Origin: Bacillota bacterium
Lineage (GTDB): Bacteria; Bacillota; Clostridia; Christensenellales; Aristaeellaceae
Assembly: GCA_023404345.1 (NCBI GenBank)
Contig: JAEYCB010000034.1
Location: 1-32,785 of the forward strand
DNA length: 32,785 bases
Direction of reading: 5' to 3'
Below, piece after piece: positions 1 through 6,567 of the stretch. The notes beneath the pieces are model-generated. The model ran no database searches and had not been told where the DNA came from. It worked only from the letters and a program-made list of their open reading frames with translations. The translations under genes and the position numbers were made by a program. Within the stretch, counting starts at the first letter, position 1; the number at the start of each line of letters is the position of its first letter.

Positions 1-16
1 GCCGGGCGGCGGACGT

Positions 17-161
17 CGTAAGGAAACCTTGCTACGCAAGGCATCCGAATCCACCGCACATGTCGCTGGATTCGGAATGCAGCTCGGAGGGCTGCGGCCC
101 TCCGAACCTCCCAAAAGGGTTTTTGACAGTCTGCGGGGAGGGCATTTGCCCTCCCAGTTTT
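17..161. repeat. Hairpin-array element, copy 1
   Basis: Gene-free DNA made almost wholly of inverted repeats. In order: CCTTGC/GCAAGG (27-32/36-41), an imperfect stem 41-53/67-80, CGGAGGGC/GCCCTCCG (85-92/97-104) and GGGAGGGC/GCCCTCCC (136-143/148-155). It opens with CGTAAGGAAACCTT (17-30), which recurs exactly at 18927-18940, where a similar series of hairpins follows. The last hairpin, followed by TTTT, can end transcription coming from the left. Nothing coding was seen in 1-334. Confidence 0.6.
136..161 (+). terminator. Rho-independent terminator of an upstream off-window gene
   Basis: An 8-bp stem, GGGAGGGC (136-143) with GCCCTCCC (148-155), loop ATTT, is followed by AGTTTTG. It probably ends a transcript entering from the left. 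Confidence 0.55.
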
Positions 162-282
162 GTATGTTAAGGAGTGCCGTAATATATTGATGTAACAGAA
201 ATACAGGGCTGGCGGAAGATAAATGCGCTTGGTGGGGCTGCGCCTTCCAGAAGGAGGATAGAGATTCTTTTTTGAGGTTTCT

Positions 283-311
283 TTGCAACGAGCCGTCAAA
301 CGGGGTATACT
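283..311 (+). promoter_or_regulatory. Sigma-A promoter of the 335 gene
   Basis: TTGCAA (283-288), a 17-bp spacer and TATACT (306-311). The start codon is 24 bp downstream of the -10 box, behind the ribosome binding site AAAGGAGGGG (319-328). Confidence 0.6.
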
Positions 312-334
312 GACGTAGAAAGGAGGGGATTTGT

Positions 335-589
335 ATGGGCTGCTACTATGTGGTGGGCCTGCGAGTAGACCATCGGCGGACGAATGCAGCAGGCTTGCAG
401 GACACGCTTACCCGCTATGGCTGCAATATACGCCTGCGCGTGGGGCTGCATGAAGCTGGCGATGGCCGTTGCTCTGATGATGGCGTCATTCTTCTGCAGG
501 TGTGTGGCAAGCGGGACGAGGTGGAACGGCTGATGGAGGCGCTCGAAAACACCCCCGGCGTGACGGCTCGTTTGATGGACCTGAACTGA
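335..589 (+). CDS. Small TM1266-like regulator (iron-only hydrogenase system regulator family)
   Basis: An 84-residue protein with a ferredoxin-like or ACT-like pattern: a first beta strand (YYVVGLRV), a helix, the segment IRLRVGL, a strand (GVILLQVCG), a helix (DEVERLMEALEN) and a closing PGVTARLMDL. Length and the pattern of an IRxG strand followed by a C-terminal PGV match the TM1266 family, named for occurring beside [FeFe]-hydrogenase maturation genes. That is family knowledge; no hydrogenase or HydEFG gene lies in this window, so the role here is uncertain. The start is set by AAAGGAGGGG at 319-328 and a good promoter. The protein is likely soluble and dimeric by family analogy. A generic ACT-like ligand-binding protein is the alternative. 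Confidence 0.6.
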   Translation: MGCYYVVGLRVDHRRTNAAGLQDTLTRYGCNIRLRVGLHEAGDGRCSDDGVILLQVCGKRDEVERLMEALENTPGVTARLMDLN

Positions 590-599
590 ACCGGCTATG

Positions 600-666
600 C
601 CAGGAATACACCGTTTCCTTCTTGTCCCCTGAGGGAGATTGCGGATGAGTAACGGCGTATTCCTGG
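600..666 (+). other. Long imperfect inverted repeat
   Basis: CCAGGAATAC (600-609) pairs with GTATTCCTGG (657-666), and CCGTT (611-615) with AACGG (651-655), across one A/C mismatch. This gives 15 base pairs around a 35-nt apical region that can fold again (TCCCCTGAGGGA). No T-tract follows, so it is not a simple terminator. It could be a leader or processing element, or a small palindromic insertion. Confidence 0.45.
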
Positions 667-694
667 TGAAATAAGATTGACCAGGACGAAGCTT

Positions 695-736
695 TTGGAC
701 AACCGGCCCGGCAACAGTACGAGGTCCAATCTTTTT
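695..736 (+). terminator. Possible terminator after the 335 gene
   Basis: TTGGAC (695-700) pairs with GTCCAA (724-729), followed by TCTTTTT. The loop is long and contains CCGG/CCGG, so strength is uncertain. Confidence 0.35.
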
Positions 737-755
737 GGCGCGCTGTTTACGGCGC

Positions 756-784
756 TTGCGGCGGCGAAAAGGTCATGGTATACT
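756..784 (+). promoter_or_regulatory. Promoter of the membrane-protein pair
   Basis: TTGCGG (756-761), a 17-bp spacer and TATACT (779-784). It supports the downstream start at 827 over longer in-frame starts such as TTG 677. Confidence 0.5.
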
Positions 785-826
785 GTAATATGGACTTCAA
801 TCCCTGCACAAAGGAGGATGCGACGG

Positions 827-2341
827 ATGATCGCTTTCCTGCGCGCCCTGCCTCCGCGCCGCCGCACGGCAACGCTGCTGGGCTGGGGGCTGTTGATCTC
901 CGCCCCGTTTCTGCTGTTGGCGGCCGTGTCGCTGGCCGTGGGGCGCAATGCCTTTGCCACCTATCCCGTCTGGTCGGATGAGCTGGATTATTGGCGCAAT
1001 CTTTTCACCTGGGACGCCGTTGGCTTTAACACAGGCTACAATGGCCTCCTGGAGGAGTTTGCGCGCGTGGGTACGCTGGGCGCGCACGGCTTTACGGCGG
1101 TAATGCTCTATGGTTGGTTCGTCAAGATCTTCGGCCTTAGCTACCATACCATTGTCATTTGCAATGCAGTATGGGTGTCGCTGGGGGCGGCGGTATACTG
1201 TGCGCTTATCCGGCCCCGGCCTGCGCGTGCGGCGCTGCTGACGTTGAGCCTGCTGCTTTACGTGCCTGCGGTGCTCTATTGTGCCTCGTCCATGACTGAG
1301 ATGTTCAACTATGCCCTGGTCCTGTTCTATCTGGCATTTTTGGGGGCTTATTACCGTAACCGCAGCCCGTGGCTGCTGGCGCTGACATGTCTTACGGTCG
1401 TGGTGGGGTGCCTGTACCGCATTACGTATTTCCTTTTGTTCATCCCGGTGGTACTGTGCTTTGCGAGGATGAAACCGGGTCTGCGTATGGGCGTGAGCGC
1501 ACTGGTCGCCGCCGCGGTGTCGGTGGGATGCTACCTGTTCACCTCCGCCGTCACTGCGCCCTATACGCAGGGTTTCCTCTATCATCTGATGCGCGCACCT
1601 GACGTGGTTACCTTCGTGCGCATGTTGCTGAGCCATACAAAGTCCAATCTGATGGACTATTTCGTCAACACCATGGGAACGCCCATGGAACGTGCCTTTC
1701 ATTGGCTCTACCTGGGCACGGCGGGTCTGTGTTTGGTAGGGACGTTTGTGGGGGTGGAGCGTCGCGAGGGGCGTTTTCGGCTGCAGCGTCGCTTCCAGCC
1801 GCGCTTGTTGGGATGTTTTTTGATGCTGATGGCGGCGTTTTCGCTCATTGTCGTGCTGTATGAAACCAATGACTGGAGCGATTTCCGTACCTTATCGCCT
1901 TTTTTGTGGCTGGTGCTGGCCTATTTAATCACGGTGGGCCGGTTGGCTTTGCCGCGTGTGGCGGCTGCAGGCATGGCTGTCACCTTGGCAATTATGCTGG
2001 TGCTGCCCCCTACTGGCATGTTTGCTGAAATGGCTCACTTTGAGAAACCAGAATACAGCGAGGATCTGGCCCAAACCATTGCTGATTATCTGATCTATGA
2101 TCCTAACGCGCAAAATCCCCTGACCAATACTGTGCGTTTGGATGTTGATACCCTTCAGGCCATGGAGCAGATTCCGCCGGGATTTGGTCTGCAATATGGC
2201 TGGTTCAGTACAGAAAGCACCGGTAAAAGCCGTTGGATACTCACCGACCATCTCAAGTGTGTGGTCAATGGCTATGAGCGTCTGACGGACATGAATGGCT
2301 ATAAAGTTTATCGCCTCATCGAATCATACGAGGAGGAGTGA
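827..2341 (+). CDS. Polytopic membrane protein, GT-C glycosyltransferase-like
   Basis: 504 residues, strongly hydrophobic, with about ten to twelve predicted membrane segments and a short basic N-terminus. After the first segment comes an extracytoplasmic loop with an Asp-Glu pair in YPVWSDELDYW (D51, E52). That position is typical of the catalytic acid loop of GT-C fold enzymes (PMT/ArnT type), which move sugars from polyprenyl-phosphate carriers. The C-terminal ~90 residues form a soluble tail. The start is set by AAAGGAGG at 811-818 and the promoter at 756-784; longer frames begin upstream of that promoter. It is followed after 58 bp by a second membrane protein, probably in the same operon, and then a terminator. 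Substrate unknown; a role in cell-surface glycan assembly is inferred. No closer family was recognised. Confidence 0.7.
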   Translation: MIAFLRALPPRRRTATLLGWGLLISAPFLLLAAVSLAVGRNAFATYPVWSDELDYWRNLFTWDAVGFNTGYNGLLEEFARVGTLGAHGFTAVMLYGWFVKIFGLSYHTIVICNAVWVSLGAAVYCALIRPRPARAALLTLSLLLYVPAVLYCASSMTEMFNYALVLFYLAFLGAYYRNRSPWLLALTCLTVVVGCLYRITYFLLFIPVVLCFARMKPGLRMGVSALVAAAVSVGCYLFTSAVTAPYTQGFLYHLMRAPDVVTFVRMLLSHTKSNLMDYFVNTMGTPMERAFHWLYLGTAGLCLVGTFVGVERREGRFRLQRRFQPRLLGCFLMLMAAFSLIVVLYETNDWSDFRTLSPFLWLVLAYLITVGRLALPRVAAAGMAVTLAIMLVLPPTGMFAEMAHFEKPEYSEDLAQTIADYLIYDPNAQNPLTNTVRLDVDTLQAMEQIPPGFGLQYGWFSTESTGKSRWILTDHLKCVVNGYERLTDMNGYKVYRLIESYEEE

Positions 2342-2399
2342 ACTCACGGCGCGTTTTTGTTCAATCTTCCTTCACATACCCCGTTCAAGGAGGCATTAC

Positions 2400-3599
2400 A
2401 TGTCCCAAGCCCGTTTCCGCCGTGGTGCCGTGCTGGAAGCACTAACGTTGGCGGCTGTGTTTGCGTTGTCCTGGGCGTTGTTTTATCGGCTGGCACTGCG
2501 TCCGGCCAGCGATATCAGCATTCATGCCACCTGGGCCGCCGAGGGCAACTTTACAGACCCAAGCAGCTTTTTGCATCATGGTGCACACCCCATGTGGCAC
2601 GTGCTGGTAGCATTGGTACTGCTCACCGGCCTGCCGCTGGCCCACGCGGCGGCGCTGGTTACGGCGCTGTGCAAGGTGGCAGAGGTCTGGATGATTCGCC
2701 GGTTGATGGGAAGCGTTTTGCCAGAGCGGTCACCCGCTGTGCTGATGGGACTGGCGCTGTGCTGTGCCACGGTTTCCAGCCTTGTGACACCCTGGAATCC
2801 CACCGTTTATCTGGGCGTGGGCACGCCCAATACCTGGCATAGCCCAACACAGCTGATTGCTATGGTTTGGATGTTGCTTTGTGTGCCCCTGACGGCTCAT
2901 TGCTACGACCGGTTCGAGGCCGGACTGCCCGCAGAAGGCCCGCGCGCCAACATTGGCTGGGGTGAGGGAGCACTGCTTGGAATGCTTTTGTTGCTCAGCC
3001 TTACAGCCAAACCCACCTTTATGCAGGCGTTCCTGCCTGCTGCATGCCTGTTTTTCTTGGTGAAGTGGATTCAGCACCCGCAAAACAGCCGCTTTTTCCT
3101 GCGAGTGATCGTTTGTGTGCTGCCGTCCGTGCTGTTCATGATTTTGCAGTATATGTACTATTTTGGCATCATTGTGCCATCCCAGGGCGATATGGTGCTG
3201 GAGATTTCGCTGGACAAGCTGGGCCGCGTAGCTTTGAGCACGCTGCTGATTCAGGCATTTCCCCTGTATGTGCTGATCTTTTTCTGGCGCGATGGAAAAC
3301 GAGACACCCTCTTTTGGCTTACTCTTGTGATGGACGTGGTGGGTGTGGCCGAATACCTGCTCCTGGGCGAAAACGGCCGCCGCGCAGCGGATGGCAATTT
3401 CGGCTGGGGTATGATGGGCGCAGCGCTGATGCTCTGGGTGGTGATGATGGCGCGCTTCTTTGCCGCCGGACGAGGCCTGCGGGAGCCGGATGGTCGTGTG
3501 AGTATACGCCGAGTAGGGGGACTGACGCTGCTGGGTTGGCACCTTGTCTCTGGCGTATACTATGTGATCTACTTGTTTTTGACCGATGGCGTTCTTTGA
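2400..3599 (+). CDS. Polytopic membrane protein, paired with the 827 gene
   Basis: 399 residues with roughly ten hydrophobic segments. The first loop after segment 1 carries Asp38 in RPASDISIHATWA and then HPMWH, a layout reminiscent of GT-C or polymerase-type glycan enzymes; the family is not assigned with confidence. A second polar loop holds GVGTPNTWHSP. The start ATG follows CAAGGAGG (2386-2393) at a normal distance; in-frame starts upstream fall inside the previous gene. It closes the operon, with a strong terminator three bases after the stop. Together with the 827 product it may act on lipid-linked sugars or a surface polymer (inference). Confidence 0.65.
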   Translation: MSQARFRRGAVLEALTLAAVFALSWALFYRLALRPASDISIHATWAAEGNFTDPSSFLHHGAHPMWHVLVALVLLTGLPLAHAAALVTALCKVAEVWMIRRLMGSVLPERSPAVLMGLALCCATVSSLVTPWNPTVYLGVGTPNTWHSPTQLIAMVWMLLCVPLTAHCYDRFEAGLPAEGPRANIGWGEGALLGMLLLLSLTAKPTFMQAFLPAACLFFLVKWIQHPQNSRFFLRVIVCVLPSVLFMILQYMYYFGIIVPSQGDMVLEISLDKLGRVALSTLLIQAFPLYVLIFFWRDGKRDTLFWLTLVMDVVGVAEYLLLGENGRRAADGNFGWGMMGAALMLWVVMMARFFAAGRGLREPDGRVSIRRVGGLTLLGWHLVSGVYYVIYLFLTDGVL

Positions 3600-3601
3600 C
3601 T

Positions 3602-3626
3602 GCCCGCCCCTGTGGCGGGCTTTTTT
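3602..3626 (+). terminator. Rho-independent terminator
   Basis: GCCCGCC (3602-3608), loop CCTGT, GGCGGGC (3614-3620) and six T residues. It ends the membrane-protein operon directly after its stop codon. Confidence 0.9.
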
Positions 3627-3636
3627 AATAGCGTTT

Positions 3637-4227
3637 TTACAACGAAAGTCGTTTTACATTTTTGAAAAAATAACTGCGGCTCACGCCCAGACGCTCGAGA
3701 GCCTCCTCGCAGGAGATGAGCCGTTGGCGCCACTGTGTCACCACCTCGCAAAAGCCGTCCGGCAAGGGCTTTTTACTGCGCCCGAAGTGCACACCGCGCG
3801 CTTTGGCTGCTGCAATGCCTTCTGCCTGACGGCGGCGGATCATTTCGCGCTCGGTTTGGGCGACATAGCTGAGCAGTTGCAATACAATGTCCGAGATCAG
3901 CGTGCCGGTCAGATCGCGTTGCCGCCGTGTATCCAGTAGCGGCATATCCAATACCACGATAAATACGCCGCGTTCCCGTGTCAGAATCCGCCATTGTTCC
4001 ATCACTTCGGCATAGTCACGCCCCAGCCGGTCGATGCTTGTGACCACTAACAGGTCGCCCCGGCGCAGTCGCCGCATCAGACGCAGGTATTGCGGCCTGT
4101 GAAAATCCTTGCCGGAGCAGCGGTCGGCATAAAGCGTCTGCGGTGGGACGCCCCAGTCGAGCAGTGCGGTGCGTTGCCGGTCATCGCACTGGTCACGGGA
4201 GGATACGCGAATATAGCCATAAACCAT
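3637..4227 (-). CDS. Serine recombinase (resolvase/invertase family)
   Basis: 196 residues. The N-terminal catalytic domain starts YGYIRVSSRDQ: Arg7 and Ser9 align with the active-site Arg and nucleophilic Ser of resolvases. DRLGRD (66-71) supplies the two further catalytic arginines. The long E helix follows (AQTEREMIRRRQAEG, from about 123), and a short C-terminal helix-turn-helix (about 172-191, EEALERLGVSRSYFF) completes the usual small resolvase/invertase layout. All key residues are present, so it looks active. The start ATG 4227 lies on the conserved VYGYIRVS motif, behind AAGGGGG; an upstream in-frame start would precede the promoter's -10 box. It stands alone, tail-to-tail with the membrane operon and just downstream of a broken surface-protein gene. 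Whether it inverts or resolves local DNA is unknown; no recombination site was recognised. Confidence 0.9.
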   Translation of the reverse strand: MVYGYIRVSSRDQCDDRQRTALLDWGVPPQTLYADRCSGKDFHRPQYLRLMRRLRRGDLLVVTSIDRLGRDYAEVMEQWRILTRERGVFIVVLDMPLLDTRRQRDLTGTLISDIVLQLLSYVAQTEREMIRRRQAEGIAAAKARGVHFGRSKKPLPDGFCEVVTQWRQRLISCEEALERLGVSRSYFFKNVKRLSL

Positions 4228-4260
4228 GAAGAAAACCCCCTTCTGGATGCGTATGGGGGC

Positions 4261-4289
4261 ATTGTAGCGCAAAATCTGCGGCACGGCAA
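4261..4289 (-). promoter_or_regulatory. Promoter of the serine recombinase
   Basis: On the minus strand, TTGCCG (4289-4284), a 17-bp spacer and TACAAT (4266-4261). The -35 box abuts the terminator of the surface-protein gene. Confidence 0.55.
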
Positions 4290-4320
4290 AGCGCCCGACC
4301 TCCTATCGGAAGCCGGGCGC
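4284..4320 (-). terminator. Terminator of the surface-protein gene
   Basis: A 30-nt hairpin (4291-4320): GCGCCCG pairs with CGGGCGC and TCC with GGA around GATA. On the minus strand it is followed by only TTT, so termination may be partial. Confidence 0.55.
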
Positions 4321-4337
4321 CTGTTCGTATTTGCTTG

Positions 4338-5498
4338 TCAGGCCCTGCGCCTGCGCCGCAGCGCCGTGAGGGCGATCGCCCCCGAAGCCAGCATTAGCGC
4401 CAGCCACGCGCCGGGATGCGCGCCGTCGCCCGTCTTGGGCGGCAGGACGGGCCGCACGTAGTCACATACCTCACAGATTCCGCCGTCGCCGTAGACGTGC
4501 GCCTCATGCGAGGTAGCGTACCCGCAGACTGTACATACACCGCTGTGGCCGGTCTCATCCACCGTCCAGTCCAGCTCGTGCGGCTCAACTACCCCCGACG
4601 GGTACCCGCAGACGGAGCAAACCTGCATATGTCCATCCGTGCTCTGATGGTAGACGTACTGATGCGTGGGCACGTCCTGCGCAAGGGGGCTGTTGGCGTA
4701 GCCGGTGCTGCCGTCGCAGGATGTATAGCCGCGGTACACGGCCTTGCCGCCCAGCTCCGGCATGGATGTGCCGTCCAGCGTCTGACCCCATGCGCCAGTG
4801 GACTGCTGGCCGTTGAGTGACCAGGTTACTTCGCCGCTGAGCAGCTGCGCCCTCGTGCGCGCGCCGTCGTAGCCCTGCGCGGCAGCAAGGTAGTAGCTGC
4901 TGACGGGAAGGGCGAATGTTCCGCCCGCAAGCCCTCCGGCCAGGCTCTCATAGCCCGGCAGCGTGGCGGTATACCCGCCCAGGTTCAGGCAGCCACGCAC
5001 CGTGGCGCCGCTGGCGTTCTGCCCGCAAATGCCGCCCGCATACCACCCGGCGCTTACATTGCCGGTGCTGAGGCAGTTTTCGACGGTGCCATTGTTGAGA
5101 CCGCAGATGCCGCCTGCGGTGTTGCTGGAGGCCGTCACGGTGGCGGCGCTCCGGCATAGGCGGATGACGCCGTTGTTTTCGCCGCAGATGCCGCCTGCAT
5201 AGCAGCTCGCAACCACGCTTGCGCTCTCCACCACGCAATTTTCAATCGTGCCGTTGTTCTCCGAGCAGACCGCGCCCACATACCAGGCGTTTGTCGCGCT
5301 GGCATATTCGGTGCTCAGGTTTTTCAGTCTGACATTGCGGATAACGCCGCCCTGGCCGAGGTTTCCGACAAGCCCCGTATAGGTAAGGGCGAAGGACTGG
5401 GTGGAGGCGATGTGCAGCCCGTCAATGGTATGCCCCTGTCCGTCAAAGGTGCCGGAATAGACGCTTCCGCCCTGACTGCCGCCGATGGGGGTAAACAC
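4338..5498 (-). CDS. C-terminal part of the split surface protein (GLUG repeats, Cys modules, LPPKTG anchor)
   Basis: 386 residues if begun at the GTG codon 5498-5496. No ribosome binding site is evident ahead of it and it has no signal peptide, so independent export is unlikely. It keeps intact repeats, three CxxC modules about 25 residues apart and the LPPKTG-helix-RRRRRA sorting signal, which suggests recent loss or occasional readthrough. Confidence 0.45.
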   Translation of the reverse strand: MFTPIGGSQGGSVYSGTFDGQGHTIDGLHIASTQSFALTYTGLVGNLGQGGVIRNVRLKNLSTEYASATNAWYVGAVCSENNGTIENCVVESASVVASCYAGGICGENNGVIRLCRSAATVTASSNTAGGICGLNNGTVENCLSTGNVSAGWYAGGICGQNASGATVRGCLNLGGYTATLPGYESLAGGLAGGTFALPVSSYYLAAAQGYDGARTRAQLLSGEVTWSLNGQQSTGAWGQTLDGTSMPELGGKAVYRGYTSCDGSTGYANSPLAQDVPTHQYVYHQSTDGHMQVCSVCGYPSGVVEPHELDWTVDETGHSGVCTVCGYATSHEAHVYGDGGICEVCDYVRPVLPPKTGDGAHPGAWLALMLASGAIALTALRRRRRA

Positions 5499-5579
5499 CT
5501 TGCCGGCGGGAACGGTGATGTCCCGGGTGAGCCGGGCGTTCAGCGCTTCTCCACCCGTGGCGGCCGTCTGCTGGGAAAA

Positions 5580-6398
5580 CTAGAACAGCTGTCCCGCATT
5601 GCCGATTTCATATACGCCGTCGGCGGCCTTGATAGCGGGCTGGTAGTGCAATCCGGGGCCGAAGCCGTACTCGTCATAGGTCAGCTGCTCGATCTTGAGA
5701 TAGGCATAGTAGCACTGTCCGGGAGTAAAAGGCTTATACTCCGCCGCCGGGGAGCCGGATGCGTCATAGCTGGCCGTAATGATGAAGGTGTCCCCGTCAA
5801 ATTCGGGCGGAAGCCTGCTGGCACCCATGGTATGACCGATCAGCGTCAGCGAACCGCCCTCCACAATGAGCCGCTTTTGGGGCTGGGTCGAGCCAGAGCT
5901 GCTGTCTGCGTATAGGCCCATTCTCTGGCCATCCAGCGTGATGTCGCCGCCCAGCACCCGGACCTCCGTATCCCGGTCGCTTCCAGGGAATCCTAGCGAA
6001 AGCCCGTATTGCTCGCTCGCGGTCCCGTTTGCCCGCACATTCAGCGGTCCGCTCCCCTGAAAGGTGACGGAGCCTTCCACATAAATGCCGTCCAGAAAAT
6101 ACTGGCCGCCGCTGGCCGCAATGCTACTGCTTCCCACCAGCGTAATTGTCAGGTCGCCGTTGGCAGCGATGACGGCATCGTGAAAAGAGAGCGCGCTCGT
6201 CTGTGTCAGCGCCGCGTCCGACAGCGTCACCGTGGCCGTCGCCGCGTCGTATTGTACGCCCGCGGGCATCACCGCACCTGCCGTACTCACCTCAACTCCA
6301 TCGACCCAGACTTCAGTGGCCGGGGTGGCCAGTGCCGCTGCGGGCAACAGCAGGCACAGCACCAACAGGCACAGGCTCCATAGCTTCCGTCCGTGCAT
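5580..6398 (-). CDS. N-terminal part of the split surface protein (secreted, no anchor)
   Basis: 272 residues ending at the amber codon after GNAGQLF. It has a complete signal peptide and a beta-strand-rich domain with Gly, Ser and Asp-rich turns, including two similar segments (SLSFHDAVIAANGDLTITL and GSVTFQGSGPLNVRANG) typical of beta-helix-like surface proteins. If made alone it would be released rather than wall-bound. Confidence 0.5.
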   Translation of the reverse strand: MHGRKLWSLCLLVLCLLLPAAALATPATEVWVDGVEVSTAGAVMPAGVQYDAATATVTLSDAALTQTSALSFHDAVIAANGDLTITLVGSSSIAASGGQYFLDGIYVEGSVTFQGSGPLNVRANGTASEQYGLSLGFPGSDRDTEVRVLGGDITLDGQRMGLYADSSSGSTQPQKRLIVEGGSLTLIGHTMGASRLPPEFDGDTFIITASYDASGSPAAEYKPFTPGQCYYAYLKIEQLTYDEYGFGPGLHYQPAIKAADGVYEIGNAGQLF

Positions 6399-6525
6399 CT
6401 GCGCATCGTTCCTTTCGTACACCAGATCTATAAACATTAGATGCGTGATATTAAATCACATATTTATTTCAGAAGAAGGAAATGCCGCGGTCGAAATTGC
6501 AAAAGAAACCCAACAATTATGTAAC

Positions 6526-6551
6526 AAAAAACCTCCCCCACGAGGAGGAGG
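6526..6551 (-). terminator. Terminator of the ACT-UPF0210 operon
   Basis: On the minus strand, CCTCC pairs with GGAGG around an inner CC/GG and TCGT loop, followed by TTTTTT (6531-6526). Confidence 0.8.
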
Positions 6552-6567
6552 CATGTGCATATTGCTC

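Larger units (their letters stand above)
4338..6398 (-). pseudogene. Sortase-anchored GLUG-repeat surface protein, interrupted by an in-frame amber codon
   Basis: Read through the single TAG at 5580-5582, this is one 686-codon gene. Order of parts: signal peptide (HGRKLWSLCLLVLCLLLPAA, cut near ALA-TPA), a beta-rich N-terminal region (about 30-260), the phrase IGNAGQLF-stop-FSQQ, a hinge, then four or five GLUG-type repeats with YAGGICGxNNG and related variants. Three Cys-x-x-Cys modules follow (CSVCGY, CTVCGY, CEVCDY). The end is a sortase signal: LPPKTG, a hydrophobic helix and RRRRRA. The two halves keep the same frame across 81 bases without another stop, which argues for a single point change. 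Proteins of this type often have Tyr-Trp-Phe-Ala at this place, so TGG to TAG is the likely event (family knowledge plus inference). Start 6398 follows AAAGGA. Without readthrough the signal peptide and wall anchor are on separate products, so no anchored protein is made. Confidence 0.75.

Noticed and set aside
1..161. CRISPR array at the left edge
   Set aside because: The inverted repeats differ from one another and there are no regular spacers.
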